Below, in pieces: positions 1 through 9,017 of a DNA stretch of 64,000 bases (the first letter of the stretch is position 1; each line of letters opens with the position of its first letter). Made by a program: the position numbers and the translations under genes. The stretch lies in contig NC_015977.1 in NCBI RefSeq assembly GCF_000225345.1, forward strand, positions 1,967,501-2,031,500. The letters are read 5' to 3'. The notes under the pieces were generated by a model. It was given only the letters and a program-made list of their open reading frames with translations. It did not search any database and was not told the origin of the DNA. The DNA is from Roseburia hominis A2-183 (GTDB taxonomy: Bacteria; Bacillota; Clostridia; Lachnospirales; Lachnospiraceae).

Positions 1-59
1 AGTGCCTCCGCCAATTCTCTTCCCTCCGTTGTCCCGGAAAAAATCAATATTTCTGCCAT
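1..59 (-). CDS. cbiJ: Precorrin-6A reductase, N-terminal fragment (cut by window edge)
   Basis: Only the first 19 codons are inside the window. They read MAEILIFSGTTEGRELAEA, the Rossmann-type start of CbiJ/CobK, which reduces precorrin-6A (cobalt-precorrin-6A) with NAD(P)H. The ATG at 59 follows a GGAGAG ribosome site and lies 22 bases after the cbiH stop, so it is the next gene of the same minus-strand cobalamin operon. Assignment rests on the short N-terminal motif plus context; the rest lies to the left of the window. Confidence 0.75.
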   Translation of the reverse strand, partial: MAEILIFSGTTEGRELAEA

Positions 60-81
60 ATTCTCTCCATTTCCAGACCTC

Positions 82-852
82 TTATCCGCGCTCCTTCGCA
101 CGCGCCCTGGCGCCTGCCCCGATCTGATAGCCGCGCTTTGTGACAAGCTTATCTCCCATAATGACCGACTGTGAGTTGCCGATAAATACCGTGGTAAACA
201 TATTCACCTGAATCTCACGAAGTTCCTGCAGGGTGCAGGTGTGTGCCGTCTCCCCGTCTCTTCCGATGTTTTCCACATAGCCGCAGGCACGCGTTCCCTT
301 CGCCCCGGCATCCAGCAGAATATCACAGGCGCGCTGCAGATAATCTGCGCGCTTCCTGCTCGACGGATTGTAGAGCGCTATCGCGAAATCCCCCAGAACA
401 GCTGCCCGAAGCCGCGCTTTAATCTGCTCCCACGGAGTCAGAAGATCGCTTAAGCTGATCACGCAGAAGTCATGGTTTAACGGCGCGCCGAGCACTGCCG
501 CACCACTGCTTGCCGCGGTAATCCCCGGTACCACCGTAAGTTCACAGGACGGATATTCTGCGCTCATCTCATACATGAGTGACGCCATCCCGTAGATTCC
601 TGCGTCCCCGCTACAGATCAGCGCTACGCGCTTTCCCTTCTTGGCCTCCTCATAGCACATCCTGCATCGCTCCACTTCCTGGCGCATCGGAGTCGACAAA
701 AACGTTTTCCCCAAAAATCGTTCCCCGAGAAGATTCAGATACACCGTATATCCCACAATTACGTCACAGGAATCCAGCACGGTGAGCGCTTCCTGTGTCA
801 TATCTTCCTCTCTGCCCGGTCCCATTCCGACAATATAGATTTCATGTTTCAT
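82..852 (-). CDS. cbiH: Precorrin-3B C17-methyltransferase
   Basis: 256-residue SAM-dependent tetrapyrrole methylase. The N-terminal YIVGMGPG loop (about residues 5-12) and the central ALICSGDAGIYGMA segment are typical of the CobJ/CbiH group, which methylates C17 and contracts the corrin ring. I chose the ATG at 852 because it overlaps the cbiG stop as TGATG, which suggests translational coupling; an in-frame ATG at 870 would add six residues inside cbiG. It sits between cbiG and cbiJ in the cobalamin operon. Methylase family certain; exact step inferred from homology and neighbours. Confidence 0.92.
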   Translation of the reverse strand: MKHEIYIVGMGPGREEDMTQEALTVLDSCDVIVGYTVYLNLLGERFLGKTFLSTPMRQEVERCRMCYEEAKKGKRVALICSGDAGIYGMASLMYEMSAEYPSCELTVVPGITAASSGAAVLGAPLNHDFCVISLSDLLTPWEQIKARLRAAVLGDFAIALYNPSSRKRADYLQRACDILLDAGAKGTRACGYVENIGRDGETAHTCTLQELREIQVNMFTTVFIGNSQSVIMGDKLVTKRGYQIGAGARARAKERG

Positions 853-1907
853 CAAAACTTCACACTCCATTTTTTCTCTGCTATGGCAAGCGTCTTGCCC
901 TCACATGCCGTCTTTTGCACCAGAAGTCTGCCGCCCTCCCCCGCCGCGCAGACCGCCGCGCGCTCACACACATTATCCACGCCGACCTGTTGCGCCACAA
1001 AGCCGGATGACGTGAATGTACCGTCCACACACTGCAGGCGCCCGGCCGGATAAGTGAGAAAAGGAACCGCTAACTGCTCTGCCAGTGCCAGAATTCCTAC
1101 CTCATCCGCTTTTACATCGACCGACGCGATTCCCGCCACCGCCATGCTGGAAAGCTTCTCTTTTTCCAGGGTCTCCCGCACAAACGCTTCCAGTTCCTCT
1201 TCGCTTTTGCCCCTTCTGCACCCGACGCCAAGCAGCAGGCAGGACGGAATCAGCCATAAGCTGCATCGTTCCCCGGCTTCGCACTGCGGCGCGACCAGCA
1301 CATCCACCGGCTCCTTTGGCGGATACGGTACCAGTCTTACCTCCGGCGGAATCTCTCCTTCACATTCTCCGGCGACGGACATGGTAAGATACCCGGCGCG
1401 CAGAAGCCCGGCGGACACCCGGGCGATTCCGTCATGACCGGCAACGGCAAGACGGTTTGACGCTGCAAACACATCCACCGCAAAAAGCCCGTTCACATCC
1501 GTCGCCGTGGTGAGCACGGCAGTCGCACCGAGGGCTCTTGAAAGTTCCCCGGCAAGCCGGTTGGCTCCCCCATAATGACCTGCAAGAAGCGGGATCACAA
1601 ACTGCCCCGCCTCATCCGCCACGAGCACCGGAACATCGGAAAGCTTATCTTTTACATGCGGTGCGATACTCCTGACCGCAATCCCGCATGCCCCGATAAA
1701 CAGGAGCGCATTTCCCGCCGCAAACTGTTTTCCTGTCCATTCGGCAAGTGGCTGATCCACGGAAATCCCTATCCCCTCTGCCCGGGCGTCGCTGCATTTT
1801 GTATATAATTTACAGGACCATACGGCATCCATCGCTTCCTGAATGTGTTCTGCCAGTTCTGCCCCCCTGTAAGTAAAGCTGATGACAGCTATGTCCGTCT
1901 TCTTCAC
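852..1907 (-). CDS. cbiG: Cobalt-precorrin-5A hydrolase
   Basis: 351 residues with the usual CbiG order: N-terminal region up to about 130 (LFIGACGIAVRSIAPHVKDK), a linker, and a C-terminal domain beginning near LLGVGCRRGKSEEELE. CbiG opens the delta-lactone of cobalt-precorrin-5A and releases acetaldehyde; it marks the anaerobic (early cobalt insertion) route. The start overlaps the cbiF stop by four bases and the stop overlaps the cbiH start, so the three are probably co-translated. Confidence 0.95.
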   Translation of the reverse strand: MKKTDIAVISFTYRGAELAEHIQEAMDAVWSCKLYTKCSDARAEGIGISVDQPLAEWTGKQFAAGNALLFIGACGIAVRSIAPHVKDKLSDVPVLVADEAGQFVIPLLAGHYGGANRLAGELSRALGATAVLTTATDVNGLFAVDVFAASNRLAVAGHDGIARVSAGLLRAGYLTMSVAGECEGEIPPEVRLVPYPPKEPVDVLVAPQCEAGERCSLWLIPSCLLLGVGCRRGKSEEELEAFVRETLEKEKLSSMAVAGIASVDVKADEVGILALAEQLAVPFLTYPAGRLQCVDGTFTSSGFVAQQVGVDNVCERAAVCAAGEGGRLLVQKTACEGKTLAIAEKKWSVKF

Positions 1908-2680
1908 TTTGTCTCTCCCTGTTCCTTTTTTGCCTTCCGGTATCCCGTGGTAAACCCGGGATCATACAGCTTCGAGCGCTCATACCCCGGCGCTGCCAGC
2001 ACATCTCCCACCAGAATCAGCGCCGTCTTCGTAATCTGATGCTCCACCGCCACAGCAGCAAGCGTCTCCACCGTGCACACGTACGCCTCCTCGTCCGGCC
2101 AGGTCGCCTTATAGACGATCGCTGCCGGCGTATCCGGCGCATACCCTCCGTCCATCAGTCTTTTCGACAGTTCTTTTACCATTCCCGCACTTAAGTAGAC
2201 TGCCATGGACGCCTGATGTGCGGCAAAACTCTCGATGCTCTCCCGCTCCGGCACTGCCGTGCGTCCTGCCATCCGCGTGATAATCAGGCTCTGCGAGATC
2301 CCCGGCAGCGTATACTCCAGATTCAGATCCGCCGCCGCGCCAAAGCATGCGCTGACGCCGGGACAGCTCTCATAGGAAATCCCCTCCGCTGCAAGTACAT
2401 CCATCTGTTCACGCACCGCCCCGTAGAGACTCGGCTCCCCGGTGTGAAGCCGCACGGTGGTAAGCCCTTTTTCCTCCGCCTCCCGGATGACCGCAAGCAC
2501 TTCCTCCAACGTCATTTTTGCGCTGTCATAGATCTTTGCCCCGCTTCCGGCATAAGAAAGAAGCTCCGGATTCACGAGCGATCCCGCATAGATAATGACA
2601 TCCGCCTGCTCCAGCAGTCTCATTCCGCGGACCGTGATTAAATCCTTTGCTCCCGGACCCGCCCCGACAAAATATACCAT
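1904..2680 (-). CDS. cbiF: Precorrin-4 C11-methyltransferase
   Basis: 258-residue tetrapyrrole methylase starting VYFVGAGPGAKDLITVRG, the SAM-binding loop of the CobM/CbiF group. The conserved LHTGEPSLYGAVREQMD segment lies near residue 80. It methylates C11 before CbiG acts. It lies 22 bases after cbiD and overlaps cbiG by four bases. No anomaly seen. Confidence 0.95.
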   Translation of the reverse strand: MVYFVGAGPGAKDLITVRGMRLLEQADVIIYAGSLVNPELLSYAGSGAKIYDSAKMTLEEVLAVIREAEEKGLTTVRLHTGEPSLYGAVREQMDVLAAEGISYESCPGVSACFGAAADLNLEYTLPGISQSLIITRMAGRTAVPERESIESFAAHQASMAVYLSAGMVKELSKRLMDGGYAPDTPAAIVYKATWPDEEAYVCTVETLAAVAVEHQITKTALILVGDVLAAPGYERSKLYDPGFTTGYRKAKKEQGETK

Positions 2681-2702
2681 ATCGTTTCCTCCTTAAACTG
2701 CG

Positions 2703-3839
2703 TTACTGCAAATGTTCTTCTTCCCCGCGGATTCGTTCCAGAAGTTCTACCGCACCGTCGCTTCTCGCCAGCTCGCCGTACCCGTTCGCATAGAGAATGC
2801 ATTCCACACGCAGTTCCTCTTTCACCCGCTTCTTTAAATAAAAAAGAATCTTTTTCATTAAAAGTTCCATCGTCGCGGAAAGACATCCGTCCTTGACAAT
2901 GTAGGCGAGCGCCTCCTCCGTCACAAGACAGTCTAAGATCTTCCCCAGCGTATCGGGCGCACACCCGGCGCGGTATGCCGCAGCCATCAGAAGCTCCATG
3001 CGCGCGTCCGCCTCCCTGGAATGTGTGTCCATAATTCCGCCGGAGAGCTTTACCAGCTTTCCGATGTGTCCGGTCAGAAGCACCGCCTCAAATCCGAGCT
3101 CCACCGCCATATCCATCGTCTTCCCGATAAAATTGCTGCACTTGACGCTTCGGTCCAGATCGAACCCGTAAGCGCGCTTCATATATTCCAGACCGTAATT
3201 TCCCGGTGAGATTGCCGCAAACCGGTTTCCCTCTTCGCGCTTCTGCTTAAGCTCCACATAGATCGTGTCAAGGAGCGCCTGACTGCTCATGGGCTCCACA
3301 ATCCCGGTCGTTCCAAGGATTGAGATACCGCCCACAATACCGAGTCTCGGGTTGAACGTCTTTTGGGCAAGTTCCTCTCCCCCCTGCACCGAAATCTCCA
3401 CCAAAAGGCTCCCCGCATAATCGGTAAGCGCACACACTTCTTCCACCTCGCGGGTAATCATCTCCCGCGGCACATGATTGATCGCCGCGCTCCCGACGGG
3501 CTGGTCTAACCCCGGTCTTGTGACCGTTCCGACACCCGCGCCTCCCGTAATAAGAATCTGCGGTTTTCCGCAGTCTTTTTCCTGTTTCTGCTCCTGCCAG
3601 GATACTTCCGCAAAAATCAGTGTTCCCGTCGTGATGTCCGGATCATCTCCGCCATCTTTTCTGACAGCACAGCGCACGGAATGCTCCGTGCGGCTGATCT
3701 CTTCCATCCTGGCATGGTAGAGGATGCCTTTTGGCGTGGTGATGGTAATCTCGTGCTTTTCTCTGCCGGTAAGAAGCATATAAGCCGCCGCCTTTGCCGC
3801 CGCTGCGGCGCAGCTTCCCGTCGTAAATCCATAGCGCAT
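2703..3839 (-). CDS. cbiD: Cobalt-precorrin-5B C1-methyltransferase
   Basis: 378 residues beginning MRYGFTTGSCAAAAAKAA, the family's N-terminal signature, with GGAGVGTVTRPGL near residue 100. CbiD methylates C1 in the anaerobic pathway. The open frame extends 25 codons further upstream, but the ATG at 3839 is preferred: it follows a GGGAGG site lying in the last codons of the upstream cobD/cbiC gene, whose stop is only four bases away. Confidence 0.95.
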   Translation of the reverse strand: MRYGFTTGSCAAAAAKAAAYMLLTGREKHEITITTPKGILYHARMEEISRTEHSVRCAVRKDGGDDPDITTGTLIFAEVSWQEQKQEKDCGKPQILITGGAGVGTVTRPGLDQPVGSAAINHVPREMITREVEEVCALTDYAGSLLVEISVQGGEELAQKTFNPRLGIVGGISILGTTGIVEPMSSQALLDTIYVELKQKREEGNRFAAISPGNYGLEYMKRAYGFDLDRSVKCSNFIGKTMDMAVELGFEAVLLTGHIGKLVKLSGGIMDTHSREADARMELLMAAAYRAGCAPDTLGKILDCLVTEEALAYIVKDGCLSATMELLMKKILFYLKKRVKEELRVECILYANGYGELARSDGAVELLERIRGEEEHLQ

Positions 3840-3843
3840 GGGC

Positions 3844-5565
3844 TCACCTCCCAAGCTCGTAGAGAATCGCATTGCAAATGGCAGCCGCGACATTGCTGCC
3901 GCCCTTTCTTCCACGGTTTACAATATGCGGTATCTTCGTCTGTAAAATCAGTTCCTTCGCCGCCTCCACATTGACAAACCCGACCGGAACGCCGATGATG
4001 AACGCTGGGCGGTAGCCCTCCTCTATCATCCCGTATAGCTGGATTAAAGCTGTCGGCGCATTTCCGATCGCAAAGATGACCGGTTTTTCGATCTTTGCCG
4101 CCCGTTCCATGCTCACGGTGGCGCGGGTAACGCCCCGCTCCTTCGCCTCTCTTGCCACATCCTCGTCCGCCATAAAGCAGTGTACCGATCCGCCGTAGCG
4201 TGCGAGCACGCGCTTGTTGATGCCGGAGAGCGCCATGTTGGTGTCCGTCACAATGTCCGCGCCCTCTGTGATGAGCCACTTTGCCGTCTCCACCGCTCCC
4301 GCGGAGTAGGTCATCGTCTGCGCATAGGAAAAATCGGCGCTCGTGTGGATCACACGCTTCGTGACCATTGCTTCCTCCACAGGCAGCGTAATCCCCCGAA
4401 GCTGCAATTCTTCCTCGATGATGGAAAAGCTGCGCTTCTCTATCTCCTGTGGCATCACATACTCGATTCCGTCGGGCACTGCTGCCGGCTTTTTATCATC
4501 TTTGCCGTTTTCCACCACGCTGCTTCCCGTCACCTGCGCCAGCGCCGCAAGCAGGCGTTCATTCTCCTCGCGCCGTCTGACCGCAATCCGGTAATATCCC
4601 CCGGAAAGTCCCCGGTAGTTGCTGCAGTCGCGGATCAGAATCCCCTTCTTTAAGAGCTCTTTTGCCAGCGGACGCCCGTCTTTTATCATCAGGAAATTGG
4701 CGTTTGACGCAAACACAGTAATGCCAATTTCCGACAGCTGCTCCGTAAGCCAGGCACGCTCCCTGCAGACAAATGCCACCGAGTGCTCCACATACGCGCG
4801 CTGCCCGCAGGCCACACATCCCGCCTGCTGCGCAAACACCGACAGATTCCACTCCGGCAGATCGGCTCTTATCGCTTCCGTAAGAGCAGCATCGCTGCAG
4901 ACGAGATAGCCGAGCCGCACTCCCGGCATGGCATAGAGCTTCGTAAATGCCCGCACGATCACAACTCTCGGATAATTCCGATACTTTTTTAAGAAGGAAT
5001 AGCGTTCTTCCGCTCCGGTAAACATCACAAAACATTCGTCCAGAATCAGGGTCACACCGTACTTCTGACAGCGCTCTGCAATCTTCTCCAACAGTTCCGG
5101 CTCCACCACCGTACCCACCGGATTATTCGGGACTGCCAGAAAAACGGCGTTCACACCCTCCCCGATGGCAGTAAGAAAGCGCTCCGTCACCGCGTAGCCG
5201 TCCGTCTCAAGCAGTTCGTGGCAGCAGATCTCTGCTCCCACAGACTTTGCCGCATACTCGTATCCGTAAAATGACGGTACAGGAAGCAGCACCTTTTTCG
5301 CATGAACCGCTCTTAAAATGGCAGGAAACAGTTCTGACGCACCGTTTCCGCACACAATATCCGCAGGCGCAATCCCTTTTGCCCCGGCGATGGCATCCCG
5401 CAATGCCTCCGACCGGATATCCGGATACCGCTCACACCATGCCACTGCCGCCTCAAGCGCCTCACGCACCCGCTGCGGCATCCCGAACGGATTGATGTTG
5501 ACCGAAAAATCAAGCGATACCTGATTGCGGTATATGTCTCCTCCATGTATGTTCTGCTGCACCAT
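3844..5565 (-). CDS. Fusion: threonine-phosphate decarboxylase (CobD) + precorrin-8X methylmutase (CbiC)
   Basis: 573 residues in two clear domains. Residues 1-350 form a fold-type I PLP aminotransferase of the CobD class: HGGDIYRNQ start, SVNINPFG, and the PLP lysine in VRAFTKLYAMPGVRLGY. It would make (R)-1-amino-2-propanol O-2-phosphate for the nucleotide loop. After a linker, residues from about 375 form CbiC/CobH (HTSADFSYAQTM, IFAIGNAPTALIQL), which moves a methyl from C11 to C12 to give cobyrinate. No stop or start separates them. The two activities serve different parts of the pathway, so the fusion probably sets stoichiometry rather than channelling. Confidence 0.93.
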   Translation of the reverse strand: MVQQNIHGGDIYRNQVSLDFSVNINPFGMPQRVREALEAAVAWCERYPDIRSEALRDAIAGAKGIAPADIVCGNGASELFPAILRAVHAKKVLLPVPSFYGYEYAAKSVGAEICCHELLETDGYAVTERFLTAIGEGVNAVFLAVPNNPVGTVVEPELLEKIAERCQKYGVTLILDECFVMFTGAEERYSFLKKYRNYPRVVIVRAFTKLYAMPGVRLGYLVCSDAALTEAIRADLPEWNLSVFAQQAGCVACGQRAYVEHSVAFVCRERAWLTEQLSEIGITVFASNANFLMIKDGRPLAKELLKKGILIRDCSNYRGLSGGYYRIAVRRREENERLLAALAQVTGSSVVENGKDDKKPAAVPDGIEYVMPQEIEKRSFSIIEEELQLRGITLPVEEAMVTKRVIHTSADFSYAQTMTYSAGAVETAKWLITEGADIVTDTNMALSGINKRVLARYGGSVHCFMADEDVAREAKERGVTRATVSMERAAKIEKPVIFAIGNAPTALIQLYGMIEEGYRPAFIIGVPVGFVNVEAAKELILQTKIPHIVNRGRKGGSNVAAAICNAILYELGR

Positions 5566-5595
5566 CCCGGTTCTTCCTCCTGTTCTGTCTCTATG

Positions 5596-6588
5596 CTACC
5601 ACACAATGGCTGTCACGCACAACCAGACAGCCATACAAATTCCCCATCCGAAAAATGCCATCCCATACAGCAGGCGGTTGGCACGTCTGATATCCTCTGT
5701 CTCCACTGCTCTGAGCGGATCACCGATGTACGGCTTTTTGACGATTCTTCCAAAATAGCTGGCATCTCCTGCCAGTCTTATGCCGAGCGCTCCCGCACAT
5801 GCCGCCTCGGTCTGTGCGGAGTTCGGGCTGGCATGCTGATACCGGTCCCGCTTAAAAATCTTCATCGCATTCTTCTGGTCAAATTCGTTTCCAAGGAAAC
5901 AGCAGGATAAGATCATGAGCATGGCGCTGATGCGCGCCGGAATGAAATTGACAACATCGTCCAGCATTGCCGCCGCCGTGCCAAATGCGTGATACCTGTC
6001 ATTTTTATATCCCACCATCGAATCCATGGTGTTGACCGCCTTATAAAAAAAACCTCCCACCGGTCCAAACAGCGCCAGATAGAGCATCGGCGCGATCACT
6101 CCGTCGGAGGCATTCTCAGCCACGGTCTCGATCGCCGCCTTCGCCACGCCCTCCTCATCCAGACATTCCGTATCTCTTCCGACGATCATGGAGACTGCCT
6201 TTCTCGCCCCGCACAGATCATGCTCCGAAAGCTGCTTGTACACTTTCATGCTCTCCGTCTTCAAGCATTTTGTGGCAAGCATCTGGTAGGTCATGACACT
6301 CTCTGTAACAACCCCCGCCGCCGGATGGATCCGGTACGCCGCAAACAGGACTGCTGCCGCAAAAAAGAGTACCGGAAGAAGCACGAACGCCACAAGCCAC
6401 CTTCCCTTTTTCTTCTCGGCGGCTTCATTTCGCACCGCGCCGTCTGTCTCTCCAAGCAGCTTTCGATCCAGCCATCCGATCAGGCGCCCGATCCACCGGA
6501 TCGGATGCGGCAGCCAGTACGGATCGCCGAACAGCAGATCCATCACAAATCCGATTGTAAACGCCGTCATATGATATACCGAGAGCAT
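5596..6588 (-). CDS. cbiB: Adenosylcobinamide-phosphate synthase
   Basis: 330-residue membrane protein with the family N-terminus FVMDLLFGDPYWLPHPIRWIG and the internal motif AIETVAENASDGVIAPMLY. CbiB joins adenosylcobyric acid to aminopropanol (phosphate), the product of the CobD domain encoded just upstream. Several hydrophobic segments are visible (about 75-95, 150-175 and the C-terminus). It follows cobC by one base, so it is tightly operonic. Confidence 0.95.
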   Translation of the reverse strand: MLSVYHMTAFTIGFVMDLLFGDPYWLPHPIRWIGRLIGWLDRKLLGETDGAVRNEAAEKKKGRWLVAFVLLPVLFFAAAVLFAAYRIHPAAGVVTESVMTYQMLATKCLKTESMKVYKQLSEHDLCGARKAVSMIVGRDTECLDEEGVAKAAIETVAENASDGVIAPMLYLALFGPVGGFFYKAVNTMDSMVGYKNDRYHAFGTAAAMLDDVVNFIPARISAMLMILSCCFLGNEFDQKNAMKIFKRDRYQHASPNSAQTEAACAGALGIRLAGDASYFGRIVKKPYIGDPLRAVETEDIRRANRLLYGMAFFGWGICMAVWLCVTAIVW

Positions 6589-6589
6589 G

Positions 6590-7222
6590 TCATTCCTCCA
6601 ACTTTCTCACATCCGCAATTTTTATCGTGTCTCTTAAAGTATTTCCCGCTGCATCAAATTCCACAGACAGTCGTCCTTTATATCCTTTCGCATTTGCGCA
6701 CTGGTAATCGTAATAACTGCCCTCCGCAAAAGCGTCCAGAAGCGCCATGATCGTTCCGCCGTGCACGATGAGTGCAAGCGACGCCGGAAGCTTCTCCCGC
6801 GTCCACACTTCCTTAAGCAGCTCACAAAATCCCTCCACGCACCGTCTCTGGAACTGTTCTCTGCTCTCCCCTTGCGGAAACGGCAGCGTTCCGTTGCTGT
6901 CGATCCACGCCTGATAGCGGACATCCGCTTTCAGTTCCTCATAGTTATGCCCTTCAAACGCGCCAAAATCCATCTCCCGGAACTGATCGAAAACGCATGG
7001 CGCCTGTCCGGGGTACAACAGCTCTGCCGTCTGTCTGCAGCGCTCCAGCGGACTTGCCGCAACGCATGCTGCCGCCGGATAAACGCCTTTTTTCTGCAAT
7101 GTGAGAAGCTGCTCTCTGCCTTTTTGTGAAAGCGGCTCATCCGTTCTTCCGATATAGCGGTGCTCTTCATTCCCGGGCGTCATACCGTGACGGATCAGTG
7201 CCATGTCTGCCTCATACCTCAT
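6590..7222 (-). CDS. cobC: Alpha-ribazole phosphatase (histidine phosphatase family)
   Basis: About 210 residues with phosphoglycerate-mutase-type motifs: LIRHGMTPGNEEHRYIG at the N-terminus (catalytic His), SPLERCRQTAELL, FREMDFGAFEGHNYEEL and IVHGGTIMALLD. In a cobalamin operon this fits CobC, which dephosphorylates alpha-ribazole-5'-phosphate or adenosylcobalamin-5'-phosphate. I chose the ATG at 7222, overlapping the previous stop as ATGA with GGAGAG upstream; an ATG at 7204 with GAGG is also possible. Substrate inferred from context. Confidence 0.9.
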   Translation of the reverse strand: MRYEADMALIRHGMTPGNEEHRYIGRTDEPLSQKGREQLLTLQKKGVYPAAACVAASPLERCRQTAELLYPGQAPCVFDQFREMDFGAFEGHNYEELKADVRYQAWIDSNGTLPFPQGESREQFQRRCVEGFCELLKEVWTREKLPASLALIVHGGTIMALLDAFAEGSYYDYQCANAKGYKGRLSVEFDAAGNTLRDTIKIADVRKLEE

Positions 7223-7605
7223 TTGATCCGCTCTCCGATCCCGCACACAATGCGCTCCACGCGGTCTGCCTTTTCTGCCAGCCCGCACAGCAGCCTGCCG
7301 GTCGTCTCCCGGTACTCGCGCTCCTCATGGTCCAGCGGCACAATTCCGTTGCCGATCTCATCACTGATAATGATGCAGTCCGGGTGTTCCAGAAGCAGCC
7401 TGCCGGTCAGCTCTCTTACATCCGCTCCATCCTTAAGCAGCCTCTTCACCCACAGATGGTAGTGGTTACAGACCGGCGCCTCCTTGGATGTTCTCCCGGT
7501 AAACGTCTCTGTGGCTCCGTCCCACACCGGATGTTTTTCCCCCGGATGCCTCCCTTTGACATAAGCAAGTTTTCCCTGTGCATATCCGCCAATGTATAGT
7601 TCCAT
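7219..7605 (-). CDS. Short CobU-like protein with degenerate P-loop
   Basis: 128 residues, against about 180-200 for CobU. The start MELYIGGYAQGKLAYV resembles the CobU P-loop, but the residue after GK is Leu instead of Ser/Thr. The C-terminal half (IIISDEIGNGIVPLDHEERE, TTGRLLCGLAEKADRV, GIGERIK) closely follows canonical CobU. The histidine-containing guanylylation segment seen in cobU at 8402 is absent. It overlaps cobC as ATGA and sits between cobC and cobS. It may be an inactive or regulatory paralogue, or act with the full-length CobU; function not known. Confidence 0.8.
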   Translation of the reverse strand: MELYIGGYAQGKLAYVKGRHPGEKHPVWDGATETFTGRTSKEAPVCNHYHLWVKRLLKDGADVRELTGRLLLEHPDCIIISDEIGNGIVPLDHEEREYRETTGRLLCGLAEKADRVERIVCGIGERIK

Positions 7606-7646
7606 GTGTTATCCTTTCTGATGCGTCATCCCGCAATGCTTCATTC

Positions 7647-8411
7647 CTAGCCGATCAGCCCTGCCGCCGCCACAAGCACCGCCATCACACCCTCGCACAG
7701 CGTCACAAAATACCCCGCGAGGTCTCCGGTAATACCGCCAAATTCCTGGTAACTCTTCTGTCTGTAGTACGCGTAGGTAAGCCCTGCTGCCGCACACGCA
7801 AGAGCACCGGTTTTCACCGATACGGCAAGCATCAGCCCGACGCAGAGTACAAGCTGCAGATACAGCGCCGTTAGCACCACCCGCCGGTGCGCCTCGCTCG
7901 CGAACTGATAGAGCATCCCGTTCGTCTTGGCACAGCGCAGGGATACGACACCGATCCCGCTTAAGGTGCGCGACAAAAAAAAGCCTGCGGCAAGTACTAA
8001 AATCTGTTCTTTTTCCGTGATCATGGACACTGCTCCCAGATAGATCAGCTCATACATCACAAAACAGATCACGGCAAACGCGCCGATGTGGGAATCTTTT
8101 AAAATCTCCAGTTTGCGCTCCCTGTCGCGGTAAGAATGCAGCGCGTCCATGGTGTCCATAAACCCGTCCGCATGAAATCCGCCGGATATTGCAAGCGGCA
8201 GAACCGCTCCTACCGCCGCCCGGGCAGTGGACGGGATCCCATACACGCCCGCGAACCGGTTCCACAACAGGAAACACAATCCGATCACCGCTCCGACCCA
8301 CGGGAAGAAGCACAGCGTATAGCGCATGTCCTCCTCCTTCCACGCGAACTGCGGCACCGGAATTTTAGAATAAATCGAAAATGCTATAAAAAAAGACTTT
8401 ATCACGGACAT
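7647..8411 (-). CDS. cobS: Adenosylcobinamide-GDP ribazoletransferase (cobalamin-5'-phosphate synthase)
   Basis: 254-residue membrane protein: SFFIAFSIYSKIPVPQFAWKE at the N-terminus, then GGFHADGFMDTMDAL, the metal-binding motif of the CobS family, and several hydrophobic helices. It joins AdoCbi-GDP to alpha-ribazole at the membrane. The start overlaps the cobU end by ten bases, with an AAAGGAG site inside cobU, so translation is probably coupled. Confidence 0.95.
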   Translation of the reverse strand: MSVIKSFFIAFSIYSKIPVPQFAWKEEDMRYTLCFFPWVGAVIGLCFLLWNRFAGVYGIPSTARAAVGAVLPLAISGGFHADGFMDTMDALHSYRDRERKLEILKDSHIGAFAVICFVMYELIYLGAVSMITEKEQILVLAAGFFLSRTLSGIGVVSLRCAKTNGMLYQFASEAHRRVVLTALYLQLVLCVGLMLAVSVKTGALACAAAGLTYAYYRQKSYQEFGGITGDLAGYFVTLCEGVMAVLVAAAGLIG

Positions 8412-8998
8412 GCCGGTGCTCCTTTCTGTCTGTGTCCCTGTTTCTCTGCCACCGCTACCGGAAGCTTTCCCTTTCTTGCAACGGGAATTCCCGCAATCAC
8501 TTCCACCACAACGTCCGAACGCTCTGCCAGTCTCACATTGATGCTGCCGAGCGCCCGAAGATATTCCATGGTGGAAGTATCATAGACGATGCCATCCTCA
8601 AACACATTGTTGGTGACAATGACAAGTTCTTCCGTCTCCTGCGCCAGCACGCCAATCTGCGTGACAATCTTTTCCGCGACCTGCTCACTGCCCGCCGGTT
8701 CTTCCGTGTCAAACATTTCATTGGCAGCCAGATTCGACATGCACTCCAGGAGCACCACGCCGCCACCGGCCTCCCGAAGTGCGGGAAGGCACTGCATGAT
8801 GTCCGTCGGCTGCTCGATCGTCACAAAGCCTTTGCCTGCGCGCATCCTTTTATGGCGCTGCACCTTTTTTTGCCCTTCCTCGCCGAACACATGCATGGTT
8901 GCCAGGTAGAAGTGCCTTTTCTCTTTTTGACACTCCAATGCCACTTTTTCCGCATAAGCTGACTTTCCGCTGCCGCTTCCGCCGATCACCAGAATCAT
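8402..8998 (-). CDS. cobU: Adenosylcobinamide kinase / guanylyltransferase
   Basis: 198 residues with an intact Walker A (VIGGSGSGKSAYAEKVAL) and the VQRHKRMR segment carrying the histidine that is guanylylated in the family. The C-terminal part (VTNNVFEDGIVYDTSTMEYL) departs from the usual V(T/S)NEVG-GIVP pattern, which the short paralogue at 7219 keeps. Role: phosphorylation of adenosylcobinamide and conversion to AdoCbi-GDP. Flanked by cobT and cobS. Confidence 0.92.
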   Translation of the reverse strand: MILVIGGSGSGKSAYAEKVALECQKEKRHFYLATMHVFGEEGQKKVQRHKRMRAGKGFVTIEQPTDIMQCLPALREAGGGVVLLECMSNLAANEMFDTEEPAGSEQVAEKIVTQIGVLAQETEELVIVTNNVFEDGIVYDTSTMEYLRALGSINVRLAERSDVVVEVIAGIPVARKGKLPVAVAEKQGHRQKGAPACP

Positions 8999-9017
8999 GT
9001 CCTACTCCTCTCTGAGG

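Noticed and set aside
4180..4653. 157-residue antisense frame in the cobD/cbiC gene, and many similar long antisense frames in cobQ, cobT, spoIIIAA and others
   Set aside because: High G+C at codon position 3 opens antisense frames; the sense strand has clear family motifs and these have none.
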